Positions 12,885 to 19,732 of a DNA stretch of 24,778 nt are shown in pieces (the stretch's first letter is position 1; every line of letters begins with the position of its first letter). The translations under genes and the position numbers were made by a program. The stretch is from the IMG/VR virus record IMGVR_UViG_3300007539_000198, positions 1 to 24,778 of that record, one strand, 5' to 3'. This DNA is from a virus. The notes under the pieces were generated by a model, which saw nothing but the letters and a program-made list of their open reading frames with translations, was not told the origin of the DNA and searched no databases.

Positions 12885-12964
12885 CCTAAGAGTCTGCAGC
12901 TCTTGGAATGGTGTGTGACCCTCAGCACTTAGTGAGGTACGGGCTTCCGGTATACAGAGAAGCT
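12885..12964 (+). ncRNA. Candidate structured RNA downstream of gene 32
   Basis: Between the gene 32 stop and the terminator, three hairpins can be drawn in a GC-richer stretch: AAGAG/CTCTT (12888-12892/12900-12904, extendable by CC/GG around a bulge), CCTCA/TGAGG (12920-12924/12933-12937) and GGCTTC/GAAGCT (12942-12947/12959-12964, one G-U). No open frame covers it. It could be a 3' UTR stabiliser or a small RNA released from the gene 32 transcript. It matches no RNA family I recognise. Confidence 0.45.
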
Positions 12965-12966
12965 AG

Positions 12967-12997
12967 AAAGGGAGGCACCTAGGAAGGCCTCCCTTTT
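12967..12997. terminator. Strong bidirectional intrinsic terminator
   Basis: A perfect 10-bp stem AAAGGGAGGC / GCCTCCCTTT (12967-12976/12987-12996) encloses a 10-nt loop, with T runs on the + strand and the complementary A run giving a U tract on the - strand. It lies between convergent genes, gene 32 (+) and the tape-measure gene (-), and should end both transcripts. Confidence 0.9.
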
Positions 12998-13000
12998 GAT

Positions 13001-14821
13001 TTAATTAACCACAAGGTCGTTTGTTACGGGTGTTATGTTTTGAGGTGAAAGTGGTGGTATATCACTTCCACCACCTGATGTAGAACCATTTACAGTATTA
13101 GTATCTCCACCATTAAAGATGTAGGTATCACCAGATTGAGTAATAGATCCACCATCAATGAGTCTTGAAACAATATCATTTACGGCGCCACGCTCTGCAT
13201 AGGCTTGAGTTCCTATTCTGGTTTTTCCACCGCCACTACCTCTAAAGAACCTACTGCGAATACCTTGGAAGCCCCTGCCTGACATATTTTCTAGTCTTCT
13301 GGCACTTAGATTTTCAATAGGTAAGAATGCATCATTTGGATCTTCATTTGCCACAACATTATAATCCATTATTTGTTTATAGCTATCCCATGTAGTATAA
13401 TCATCAGGATCAAATCCAGGAGCCTTTTCTGGGAATCTAAAGAAATGTTTTTCTTGAGCCCATGTCTTTAATTCTTCTGTTGACATTTTCATTAGTAATT
13501 CACAATAGGCACCCCATTCGCCTTGAGGCATACCTTGGCCACTAGTGGTTTTTATCCAATCCTTCATACCTTTTTGAATTGCTAACAATACTGCTATAGC
13601 ACCTTTACCTCTATCAGCAGCAACTTTTTCCATATCAAAAGCAGCTTGAATCATAGGTGCATCAATAGAACCATCCGCTAGAGAGCTTGGAGCTACCATC
13701 ATTTGTAGTGCGGCACCAGGTACTGACCCTGCAATTTTAAATGCACCAGATAATGTCTTGCCCGGTATTGATACTCCACTCATTAGAGTTCTACCAACCA
13801 TATTGTTGAGAGGGTTGAATCTTCCCTTTGTAATCGTTTGGGCCTTGGCTGCTACATTTGCGGCTGTTTCTACTGCAGCTTCAACCGGATTAAGAGCAGC
13901 CACAACAGCTGTTGCCCCTACTCTGTTCTTTACTATTCTACCATAATTTCTATATCTATTTCCTCTACCTCTTTCACTATCCATATCGGTGACTCTACGG
14001 TTTGGATCAATAGACTTGGTAGGATCTGCTACGAGTGGCTTAACGGTAGTTGTATCTATATCAACCGCGGATGTAGATGGATCGGGAGAGGCTAACGCCT
14101 GGGCTTCTCTTCTAACAACCATTGCATCGGCGCCACCTGAAAGTCTAGTAACATTACCATTCTTTACACTGTAATTTTTTCCAGTAGCATCTCTAAAGGT
14201 ATTTGTACCAACATTCTTTTGGAGATCTAATTTTTGCCCCTGATAATCAACTGTTACCTTTGGAATTGGTTTTGGTAAAGTTGGTGTTACTCTTGGAGCT
14301 TGAGCTGGTTGTTTAAGTGTAGGTGTAACCCTTGATACCTTAGGTGATGTGAGAGGAGCTGTGGTATTTTTTTTAATCTCCGAATTTTGGGATTGAATAT
14401 CATTTAATCTTTGATTAATACTGGCAATACTTAAGGTAATTTTTTGATCTAATGGATTCAATACAGTTTCTACAGCTTCTTTGACCTCTGTCTTTTGTCT
14501 TGAATCCAATTTATCTACATAAGCTTTTATTGCTGCGGCACCTGCAGCCAAACCCAAAGCACCCTGAGCCAAAGCACCCATTGAGGGTCTGCTGGTTTCA
14601 CCAGAAGATTTGTCTACTCTAGAACTTGCCTTTTGTGCCTGAAGTTTTTTATTCTGAGCCTCTAGTTGATCAAACTTGTTTCTGTCTTGACTTTTTAAAA
14701 AGGCCGTAAAGTTTTTATTGAGTCCTTCAACACCATCACCAACACGATTAATGCCTTCAAGAGTCTGGGCATTAAGTTTCTTTTGCTCTTCGAGCTTTTG
14801 GGCTAGGTTTGTTAAACTCAT
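13001..14821 (-). CDS. 29: Tape-measure/baseplate hub protein, gp29-like
   Basis: The 606-residue protein is close in length to T4 gp29 (590). It begins with a heptad-like coiled coil (about residues 1-65), then an Ala/Gly hydrophobic segment (81-100), a Pro/Thr-rich linker and another Ala-rich helix (A-A-V-E-T-A-A-N-V-A-A-K-A), an arrangement typical of tape-measure proteins. It lies directly downstream of the gp26 and gp51-like chaperone genes, where tape-measure genes sit in most tailed phages. By T4 knowledge it fills the tube lumen and sets tail length. The start (ATG) immediately follows the gp51-like stop (TAAATG). Identity rests on context and composition more than on motif. Confidence 0.65.
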   Translation of the reverse strand: MSLTNLAQKLEEQKKLNAQTLEGINRVGDGVEGLNKNFTAFLKSQDRNKFDQLEAQNKKLQAQKASSRVDKSSGETSRPSMGALAQGALGLAAGAAAIKAYVDKLDSRQKTEVKEAVETVLNPLDQKITLSIASINQRLNDIQSQNSEIKKNTTAPLTSPKVSRVTPTLKQPAQAPRVTPTLPKPIPKVTVDYQGQKLDLQKNVGTNTFRDATGKNYSVKNGNVTRLSGGADAMVVRREAQALASPDPSTSAVDIDTTTVKPLVADPTKSIDPNRRVTDMDSERGRGNRYRNYGRIVKNRVGATAVVAALNPVEAAVETAANVAAKAQTITKGRFNPLNNMVGRTLMSGVSIPGKTLSGAFKIAGSVPGAALQMMVAPSSLADGSIDAPMIQAAFDMEKVAADRGKGAIAVLLAIQKGMKDWIKTTSGQGMPQGEWGAYCELLMKMSTEELKTWAQEKHFFRFPEKAPGFDPDDYTTWDSYKQIMDYNVVANEDPNDAFLPIENLSARRLENMSGRGFQGIRSRFFRGSGGGKTRIGTQAYAERGAVNDIVSRLIDGGSITQSGDTYIFNGGDTNTVNGSTSGGGSDIPPLSPQNITPVTNDLVVN

Positions 14822-14983
14822 TTAAATACCCTGCGCAACCTTTCTTTCTTCGGCTATTCTTTTCATTTGCTCGATCAATAGATTTACATAAATTTCTCTC
14901 TCCCATGGCATCATCGATTCTATGTCGCTGAGTGAATAGTTATGGTTCTCCATTAATTGAAAATTCACTTGATAAAAATTCAC
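14822..14983 (-). CDS. 51: Tail assembly chaperone, gp51-like, probably expressed by -1 frameshift from gp26
   Basis: The frame encodes N-Y-S-L-S-D-I-E-S-M-M-P-W-E-R-E-I-Y-V and a helical E-Q-M-K-R-I-A-E-E-R-K tail, a pattern I associate with short gp51 (baseplate hub assembly) proteins of marine T4-like phages and with downstream tail chaperones generally. The only near-5' start is GTG at 14983-14981, with no ribosome binding site; ATG 14953 is internal. The frame stays open upstream through the end of gp26, where a T TTT TTT slip site lies. It is therefore more likely made as the C-terminal part of a gp26-51 fusion of about 298 residues. The tape-measure gene follows without a gap. Confidence 0.65.
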   Translation of the reverse strand: MNFYQVNFQLMENHNYSLSDIESMMPWEREIYVNLLIEQMKRIAEERKVAQGI

Positions 14984-15006
14984 TAGTGTGTCATGTGAGA
15001 GAGCTA

Positions 15007-15717
15007 TTAAAAAAAATCCTGTAATCCCTGTAATGTATATTTATTCTCTTTTTTACATTTTTCACAAGTAAATTCTGCATCATGTTTCAATGATGGTAGA
15101 TTGTTTACATATTCCAAAATCTTTTGATAGTGATCAGTGGAAAGACTATCCATAAATTGTTTAATTTCTTCTTCCGGTTCATCTTTAAATAAGAATGTAT
15201 CATCTTCTGTATGAAGTGTTTGTAGGCACATCAAAGATAAGTTATAAAGAATCTCAGTATAGCTTTCACCTTCAAGAATCTTTTCTTTCTGAATAGCATC
15301 TTTGTATTTTGGAAATCCCATTATCAATTCTATTTCATCATTTAATTTGATTTTTGGATTTGGAAATTCTTTTGATTCAATCTTAATAGTAGATACATCA
15401 ATATCAACTGAGTTGGGATGCTCACATTCACATCTCAGCAAGATAGTACTTGTCTCACCAACTGACTTTGATCTAATCTGTAAGAACATATATTCAACAT
15501 CAAAGGTTGACAAACTATTAATGTCTATGTCTTCCTCAATACATTGTTTTACTATATCAAGAATGGCCTGAGCAGCTATTAGACTATCATCAGATTCAAA
15601 TGCCATAAGCAATACTTTTTCTTCACCCACATTGTAGGGTCTAAAATGAATCTTTTGTTGGAGAGAAGGTAATACTGTATTAAATTTAGGATAATTGTTT
15701 AGTTTGGGTAGAGCCAT
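15007..15717 (-). CDS. 26: Baseplate/tail assembly protein gp26
   Basis: The 236-residue protein matches the T4 baseplate gp26 family: an N-terminal Y-P-K-F-N-T-V-L-P-S-L-Q-Q-K-I-H-F-R-P-Y and G-E-E-K-V-L-L-M-A-F strand-helix unit, then F-D-V-E-Y-M-F-L-Q-I-R-S-K-S-V-G-E. Two Cys pairs, C96-x-C98-x-H100 and C218-x-x-C221, could bind one zinc. T4 gp26 is needed for hub assembly, probably as a chaperone of the tape measure. The gene ends in an eight-T run before TAA TAG, suited to -1 frameshifting into the gp51-like frame. GAGG precedes the ATG by 8 nt. Confidence 0.85.
   Translation of the reverse strand: MALPKLNNYPKFNTVLPSLQQKIHFRPYNVGEEKVLLMAFESDDSLIAAQAILDIVKQCIEEDIDINSLSTFDVEYMFLQIRSKSVGETSTILLRCECEHPNSVDIDVSTIKIESKEFPNPKIKLNDEIELIMGFPKYKDAIQKEKILEGESYTEILYNLSLMCLQTLHTEDDTFLFKDEPEEEIKQFMDSLSTDHYQKILEYVNNLPSLKHDAEFTCEKCKKENKYTLQGLQDFF
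15010..15016 (-). promoter_or_regulatory. Predicted -1 ribosomal frameshift site (T TTT TTT)
   Basis: On the - strand the gp26 codons read GAT TTT TTT TAA. The heptamer T TTT TTT is in the correct phase (X XXY YYZ) for -1 slippage. The -1 frame then reads TTA ATA GCT and is open through the whole gp51-like gene. Only a weak downstream stem (TCAC/GTGA) is visible. Confidence 0.6.
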
Positions 15718-15733
15718 TTCAAAGCCTCATTAA

Positions 15734-16444
15734 TTAAAAAATATTATTTACAAACCCTATAATGTTAGATCTAATTGTACTAGTCAAAGCATCTTTAAGA
15801 TTTGATGGAGATACGACAAATGGAGCTTTCCAGTCAGTAAAACTTAATTGAATATTTAATTCAACTATACCATCCATCTCATTATTCAATTGTATTGCAT
15901 TCATAGTTGTTGGGAATGCATCAATTAGTTTGCATTTATAGATCACAAGATCGTTTAGCTGATCATTAAGACCTAAAATAGTTTCGCCAAGTTCAAAGTC
16001 AGAAATTTTAGGAAGAGCATTACCTATACCACTTGAGAATTCTTGTCTATATCTTTGAGGCAGGCTTTTGACTTTTTTAAACTGTTCTATTTCAACATCT
16101 CTAGAATAGTCTTTTTTGTAACCCACTTCATATGTATTTGTGTTTGTCGCAAGGTTTTGCCATGTTTCAAAATATTCCCTTACACCATAATCATTAAGAA
16201 CATGGAATGTCATAGATACATCTTGGATTAAAAATCCATTAGCAACACGCTCTTGTATTAAACCATAATTAAAAGTATTGGTAGTAATCTGCCTACCAGG
16301 TAACTGAACATCTCTACAAAGTATATTCATTTCCTCTGATCTAGCACCAGGGAGGCTTGGAAGCTTTACACGCCATAGGTTATTACGGGCAAGGCCACCT
16401 TTAGCACTTACTAAACTTTTAAACTGATCAACTGTACCAGCCAT
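15734..16444 (-). CDS. Tail-tube-fold protein, gp19/gp54-like
   Basis: The 236-residue protein shows the T4-type tube fold: R-N-N-L-W-R-V-K-L-P near the N terminus, I-L-C-R-D-V-Q-L-P-G-R-Q-I (41-53), then V-S-M-T-F-H-V-L-N-D-Y-G-V-R-E-Y-F-E-T-W and a late strand V-E-L-N-I-Q-L-S-F-T-D-W. Tube protein gp19 is shorter (163 aa) and the gp54 tube initiator longer (320 aa). The position among baseplate genes favours a gp54-type initiator, but a second tube-like protein is possible. It starts on a TAATG overlap with AAGGA upstream. It would sit at the baseplate-tube junction. Confidence 0.65.
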   Translation of the reverse strand: MAGTVDQFKSLVSAKGGLARNNLWRVKLPSLPGARSEEMNILCRDVQLPGRQITTNTFNYGLIQERVANGFLIQDVSMTFHVLNDYGVREYFETWQNLATNTNTYEVGYKKDYSRDVEIEQFKKVKSLPQRYRQEFSSGIGNALPKISDFELGETILGLNDQLNDLVIYKCKLIDAFPTTMNAIQLNNEMDGIVELNIQLSFTDWKAPFVVSPSNLKDALTSTIRSNIIGFVNNIF

Positions 16445-17028
16445 TAGATTTTCCTTCTTGAATCAGAATATACTTTGTTCTTACCAGCCTTTTGGAAATC
16501 AGCGGTAGGAAGAAATGTAGCAATCTCCCACTCAGGAGCTTCTACTCTGGCAAATCTACTTCTGACATGTTCATTTAAATAATGCTTTACACATGGTTTA
16601 AAGTGTTTATATTTACCGGCTCTTTTAAGTAGATTATATGAAACATTAAATTTAGTTGTCTCATCATATCTTTTGTTATTCGTAATATCTAACAGGCTAT
16701 CCAAGAACTTGGCTCTTAGTATTGGCGGTAGATAATGAAGATTAAGACCCAAGAATCCCTTTTCTGCGGGACCAATAACAATCACTAAAGGAAAGCTATC
16801 ATAGTAGGGCAGAGTTGATTTTAATTTTGGATCATAGAAAAACATATACATTGAACCAACGATTTGTCTATTCGACAATTGTATTGGTTCTTCTTTCATA
16901 AGAGCGTTTCTATTTACACTTCTCATAGCCGAAGCCTTACGACGAAACCATTCACGAGACTCCTGGGTTCGTGGTGTAATACCGTTGCGGAAAGCTTCCA
17001 TTTCTAATTTGTAAAATAAATTTGACAT
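16444..17028 (-). CDS. Conserved T4-like structural-cluster protein, unnamed (194 aa)
   Basis: The protein starts M-S-N-L-F-Y-K-L-E-M-E-A-F-R and carries T-L-P-Y-Y-D-S-F-P-L-V-I-V-I-G...G-F-L-G-L-N-L-H-Y-L-P-P (about 70-103), followed by a basic C-terminal region with R-S-R-F-A-R-V-E and D-F-Q-K-A-G-K-N-K. I recognise this pattern from marine T4-like phages, where it neighbours gp4, but cannot assign a T4 gene with confidence; a gp2-like DNA-end role is one possibility suggested only by position. It is co-transcribed with gp4 and starts without a clear ribosome binding site. Confidence 0.65.
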   Translation of the reverse strand: MSNLFYKLEMEAFRNGITPRTQESREWFRRKASAMRSVNRNALMKEEPIQLSNRQIVGSMYMFFYDPKLKSTLPYYDSFPLVIVIGPAEKGFLGLNLHYLPPILRAKFLDSLLDITNNKRYDETTKFNVSYNLLKRAGKYKHFKPCVKHYLNEHVRSRFARVEAPEWEIATFLPTADFQKAGKNKVYSDSRRKI

Positions 17029-17036
17029 ACCATTAT

Positions 17037-17528
17037 TTATCTACGTTTTTTCACTTTTAGGGGTTTTAAAGGTTTAAGAGTTCTTTTTGGTTTAGGCAGA
17101 ATACCCATTGAGGATAATTCTTTCTCTGTCCAAACCTGAAATCCCCAACCTCTATCTGCTGCATAGTTTTGAGCTGCAGCCCATTTGTTCATATTCTTTA
17201 TGTATGTCATTCCTTCAGAGATATACTTTTTTGTCTTGCGACCCTTAAACTCTGGTGGAGATGTTTCCTTCTCGGGTTTGATCTCAACTAAAAAAGTCTT
17301 GCCATCACTGTAGGTAATTTTGAGATCCATGAAGTAACGATGACACTTTTTGTCGACTTCATAGAAGTAGGGTATAACAACTTCTTCTGATGACCAAGAA
17401 CGTATTGACGAATTTTCATCACACCACTTAAAAGCATTTCTCTCCCATAAAGATCTAAATATTACATTATCTGGATCACCTTTATACTTGCTTCTGTTCT
17501 TTACCTTATATCTTCCAGAATATGCCAT
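17037..17528 (-). CDS. 4: Head completion nuclease-fold protein gp4
   Basis: The 163-residue protein matches T4 gp4/50: Y-K-G-D-P-D-N-V-I-F-R-S-L-W-E-R (15-30), W-C-D-E-N-S-S-I-R-S-W-S-S-E-E (35-49) and H-R-Y-F-M-D-L-K-I...F-L-V-E-I-K-P (63-85). D68, E82 and K84 form the D...E-x-K core of the PD-(D/E)xK nuclease fold, shared with TnsA. T4 gp4 is required to finish DNA-filled heads before tail joining, probably by trimming DNA. The C terminus is Lys/Arg/Pro-rich. AAGG precedes the ATG by 4 nt, and a late promoter-like box lies about 33 bp upstream. Confidence 0.9.
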   Translation of the reverse strand: MAYSGRYKVKNRSKYKGDPDNVIFRSLWERNAFKWCDENSSIRSWSSEEVVIPYFYEVDKKCHRYFMDLKITYSDGKTFLVEIKPEKETSPPEFKGRKTKKYISEGMTYIKNMNKWAAAQNYAADRGWGFQVWTEKELSSMGILPKPKRTLKPLKPLKVKKRR

Positions 17529-17536
17529 AATTACCT

Positions 17537-17544
17537 TATAAATA
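17537..17544 (+). promoter_or_regulatory. T4-type late promoter box (TATAAATA)
   Basis: A perfect match to the T4 late promoter consensus TATAAATA lies in the 54-bp gap between divergent genes, 39 bp before the gp48 ATG. Such boxes are read by gp55-RNA polymerase with gp33, which is encoded in this window. Confidence 0.7.
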
Positions 17545-17560
17545 CTTTAAAGTTTTTTAA

Positions 17561-17568
17561 TATTTATT
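17561..17568 (-). promoter_or_regulatory. T4-type late promoter-like box on the minus strand (AATAAATA)
   Basis: The minus strand reads AATAAATA, one mismatch from TATAAATA, 33 bp before the gp4 ATG. It is the best candidate to drive the gp4-to-gp29 operon. Its predicted start falls near that of the opposite promoter. Confidence 0.5.
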
Positions 17569-17582
17569 AGGATAAAAACACG

Positions 17583-18674
17583 ATGCTTAAAACAGAAGTC
17601 ACAGAAGGTGGATGGTCATATAACTTTCCAATAGAAAATAATAGTGACTATAAGGCTAAAGTTCAGTTTAGAGCTATCCAAGAAAGTTATGCTGGATTGT
17701 GGGATGCTGGTGTTTCGGTAGTAAGTAGTCAAATAAGTCCAAATGTTCCAAATGAAAGTTTTTTCCCAAATAGAGATCTAGCCAAGAAAGCAGCACAACA
17801 ATCTATTGATGTGCAAAAACATAAAGGTATAAATTACTCCCAAAAGTTAAGAAACAGCAAAACAAATAAAGGCTCTGTTGAATTATTTTTACCACAATCT
17901 ATACAAATTGCAGATAAAATTGATTATACTCAGCCTGAATTAGGTATGCTTGGTGGAGCGGCCTTTATGGGGGCCAGAGCAGCTGCTATGGGTGCTAATG
18001 TTGGTGTAGGTACTATGATGGATGCCGGGTCTAAAATGGTAGGGCAGACACTTGGAGCTTTGTTTAATGGCAATCTTGGTAATACAGCCACTTCACTTGC
18101 TGTACAAAGAGCAGCCCAAAAAGCCAGTATGCCAGAGGTTGCAGGCGCGGTCGCATCAGCGACAGGCATTGCCGTAAATCCAAATAAAAGAAATATTTTA
18201 AATGGCATTGCTCTAAGATCATTTAGATTTACATTTAAGTTGATACCCCGCACCGCTGAAGAGTCTCAAAGGATAAAGGACATAATTTATTTCTTTCGAA
18301 AAAATATGTATCCATCTCTAACTGATGATTCTAAAATATTTAATGGTGATGATGAAGGCATTGGTGCTACAACAGCTGGAAATGAAATTTTAAACTTTGA
18401 GGGTATGTCTGCTGGTTTAGAATATCCATGCAAGTGGGAAATTGATATGTATTATCTTGGTGAAGGTGTATATGGAGAAACCTGGACTAAGATAGGAACA
18501 GAAATTCTGCCATGCTTCTTAGAATCATTTGAAGCTGTTTATAATCCAAACACTATGGCATTTCATACAGATGGATCTCCTCAGGAAGTAGATATCTCTT
18601 TAACCTTTGTTGAAGAACGTGCCATGAATGCTACTGATATTAAAAAGCCCGCTCCATTAGAATCTACCTTTTAG
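17583..18674 (+). CDS. 48: Baseplate tail-tube cap gp48
   Basis: At 363 residues it matches T4 gp48 (364). The second half has N-P-N-K-R-N-I-L-N-G-I (about 198-208), R-S-F-R-F-T-F-K-L-I-P-R-T-A-E-E-S (211-227), and near the C terminus F-H-T-D-G-S-P-Q-E-V-D-I-S-L-T-F-V-E-E-R, the gp48 signatures. The middle (about 118-185) is Ala/Gly-rich and hydrophobic. By T4 knowledge it caps the baseplate and starts the tube with gp54. It is first in the late baseplate operon, after AGGA and a TATAAATA box. Confidence 0.9.
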   Translation: MLKTEVTEGGWSYNFPIENNSDYKAKVQFRAIQESYAGLWDAGVSVVSSQISPNVPNESFFPNRDLAKKAAQQSIDVQKHKGINYSQKLRNSKTNKGSVELFLPQSIQIADKIDYTQPELGMLGGAAFMGARAAAMGANVGVGTMMDAGSKMVGQTLGALFNGNLGNTATSLAVQRAAQKASMPEVAGAVASATGIAVNPNKRNILNGIALRSFRFTFKLIPRTAEESQRIKDIIYFFRKNMYPSLTDDSKIFNGDDEGIGATTAGNEILNFEGMSAGLEYPCKWEIDMYYLGEGVYGETWTKIGTEILPCFLESFEAVYNPNTMAFHTDGSPQEVDISLTFVEERAMNATDIKKPAPLESTF

Positions 18675-18687
18675 AAAGTTTTAAACT

Positions 18688-19731
18688 ATGCCAATGTTTG
18701 CTAATTTTCCAATTACAACCTATAATTTTGGTGAAGAGACATCAAATGTTTTATTTGATAATATCACCACCTATATAGATCTTGTTAATGAATTTAAAGA
18801 TGATTTAAGTTATTACTCAGAATACTTTATTCAGGACGGCGAAAGACCAGACATACTTTCTTACAAACTTTATGGCACAACTGAATATTATTATCTATTT
18901 TATCTTTTAAATGATAAGTTAAGAGTAAGTGGCTGGCCGCTAGATGAATCTGAATTGATTGAAAAGGCCAACGAATTCTACCCACACAAAGCAATTCAGA
19001 CTGATAACAACATAGCAGTAGGAATGTATAAAGGTGATTGGGTTGCATCTAGTGATTACAACACCGCAGAATATCCAACCTTTAAAGGTAAGATCATAGA
19101 GAAAAATCTCATGCTTGGACAATTAATTGTAGAGCCAGCAACTGAGATAAGAGACATTGATATTACTAACCCAGGTTCTGGATATACATCACCTCCTACA
19201 GTAACCATAACAGGTGGTAATGGTGAAGGCGCAACAGCAATCGCAACAATTGCCAATGGATCAGTAACAGCTGTTACCATTACTAACAGAGGCACTGGTT
19301 ATACATCTATACCTACAATTACTTTATCATCTCCTCAGGTTGGTGCTAATACAGCAACAGCTGATGCTCTTATTTCATCTACTACAATTAACGCAGGTGA
19401 CAGATTATATTCTGATCCAGGTGAAGACAATATTGACAATTGGAACCAGGTACCAAGTTCTATTCCCAACTTTAGAGTTGTAGGAGTAAAGGACCAAACC
19501 CTTGGTATTCATCATTATGAAAATGCAGATGGAGAATGGATAGACCTAGATGTACTAAATACTGGTGGGGTTAATATTGCTCAATTTATTGGTGATACAA
19601 CAGGTGCTGGTGGAGTAACCTATCGTCAACAACTACGCAAAGAAAATGATGAGTTAAGACAAATTAATGTTTTTCTTCCACGAATTGCACGACAGCTGCA
19701 TTTACAATTTAATAAACTTTTAAGGGTTTAA
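18688..19731 (+). CDS. 53: Baseplate wedge protein gp53 with inserted repeats
   Basis: The N-terminal domain is typical gp53: F-A-N-F-P-I-T-T-Y-N-F, then D-G-E-R-P-D-I-L-S-Y-K-L-Y-G (50-63) and L-F-Y-L-L-N-D-K-L-R-V-S-G-W-P-L (70-85). T4 gp53 has 196 residues and this has 347. The extra length includes a two-unit repeat region (157-229), with S-G-Y-T-S-P-P-T-V-T-I-T and T-G-Y-T-S-I-P-T-I-T-L, as seen in many phage tail proteins. The last 40 residues are helical. In T4 gp53 clamps the wedges at the baseplate centre. It follows gp48 by 13 nt. Confidence 0.85.
   Translation: MPMFANFPITTYNFGEETSNVLFDNITTYIDLVNEFKDDLSYYSEYFIQDGERPDILSYKLYGTTEYYYLFYLLNDKLRVSGWPLDESELIEKANEFYPHKAIQTDNNIAVGMYKGDWVASSDYNTAEYPTFKGKIIEKNLMLGQLIVEPATEIRDIDITNPGSGYTSPPTVTITGGNGEGATAIATIANGSVTAVTITNRGTGYTSIPTITLSSPQVGANTATADALISSTTINAGDRLYSDPGEDNIDNWNQVPSSIPNFRVVGVKDQTLGIHHYENADGEWIDLDVLNTGGVNIAQFIGDTTGAGGVTYRQQLRKENDELRQINVFLPRIARQLHLQFNKLLRV
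19156..19374 (+). repeat. Two GxGYT protein repeats inside gp53
   Basis: Two imperfect units, each with I-T-N-x-G-x-G-Y-T-S-x-P-T and a following short strand and G/A-rich turn, lie at about residues 157-190 and 196-229. They look like small beta-domain repeats inserted between the conserved N-terminal domain and the C-terminal part. Confidence 0.7.
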
Positions 19732-19732
19732 C

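Noticed and set aside
17034-17041. GATAAATA on the minus strand before the 194-aa gene
   Set aside because: It is only about 6 bp from the ATG, too close for a promoter with its start upstream of the gene.
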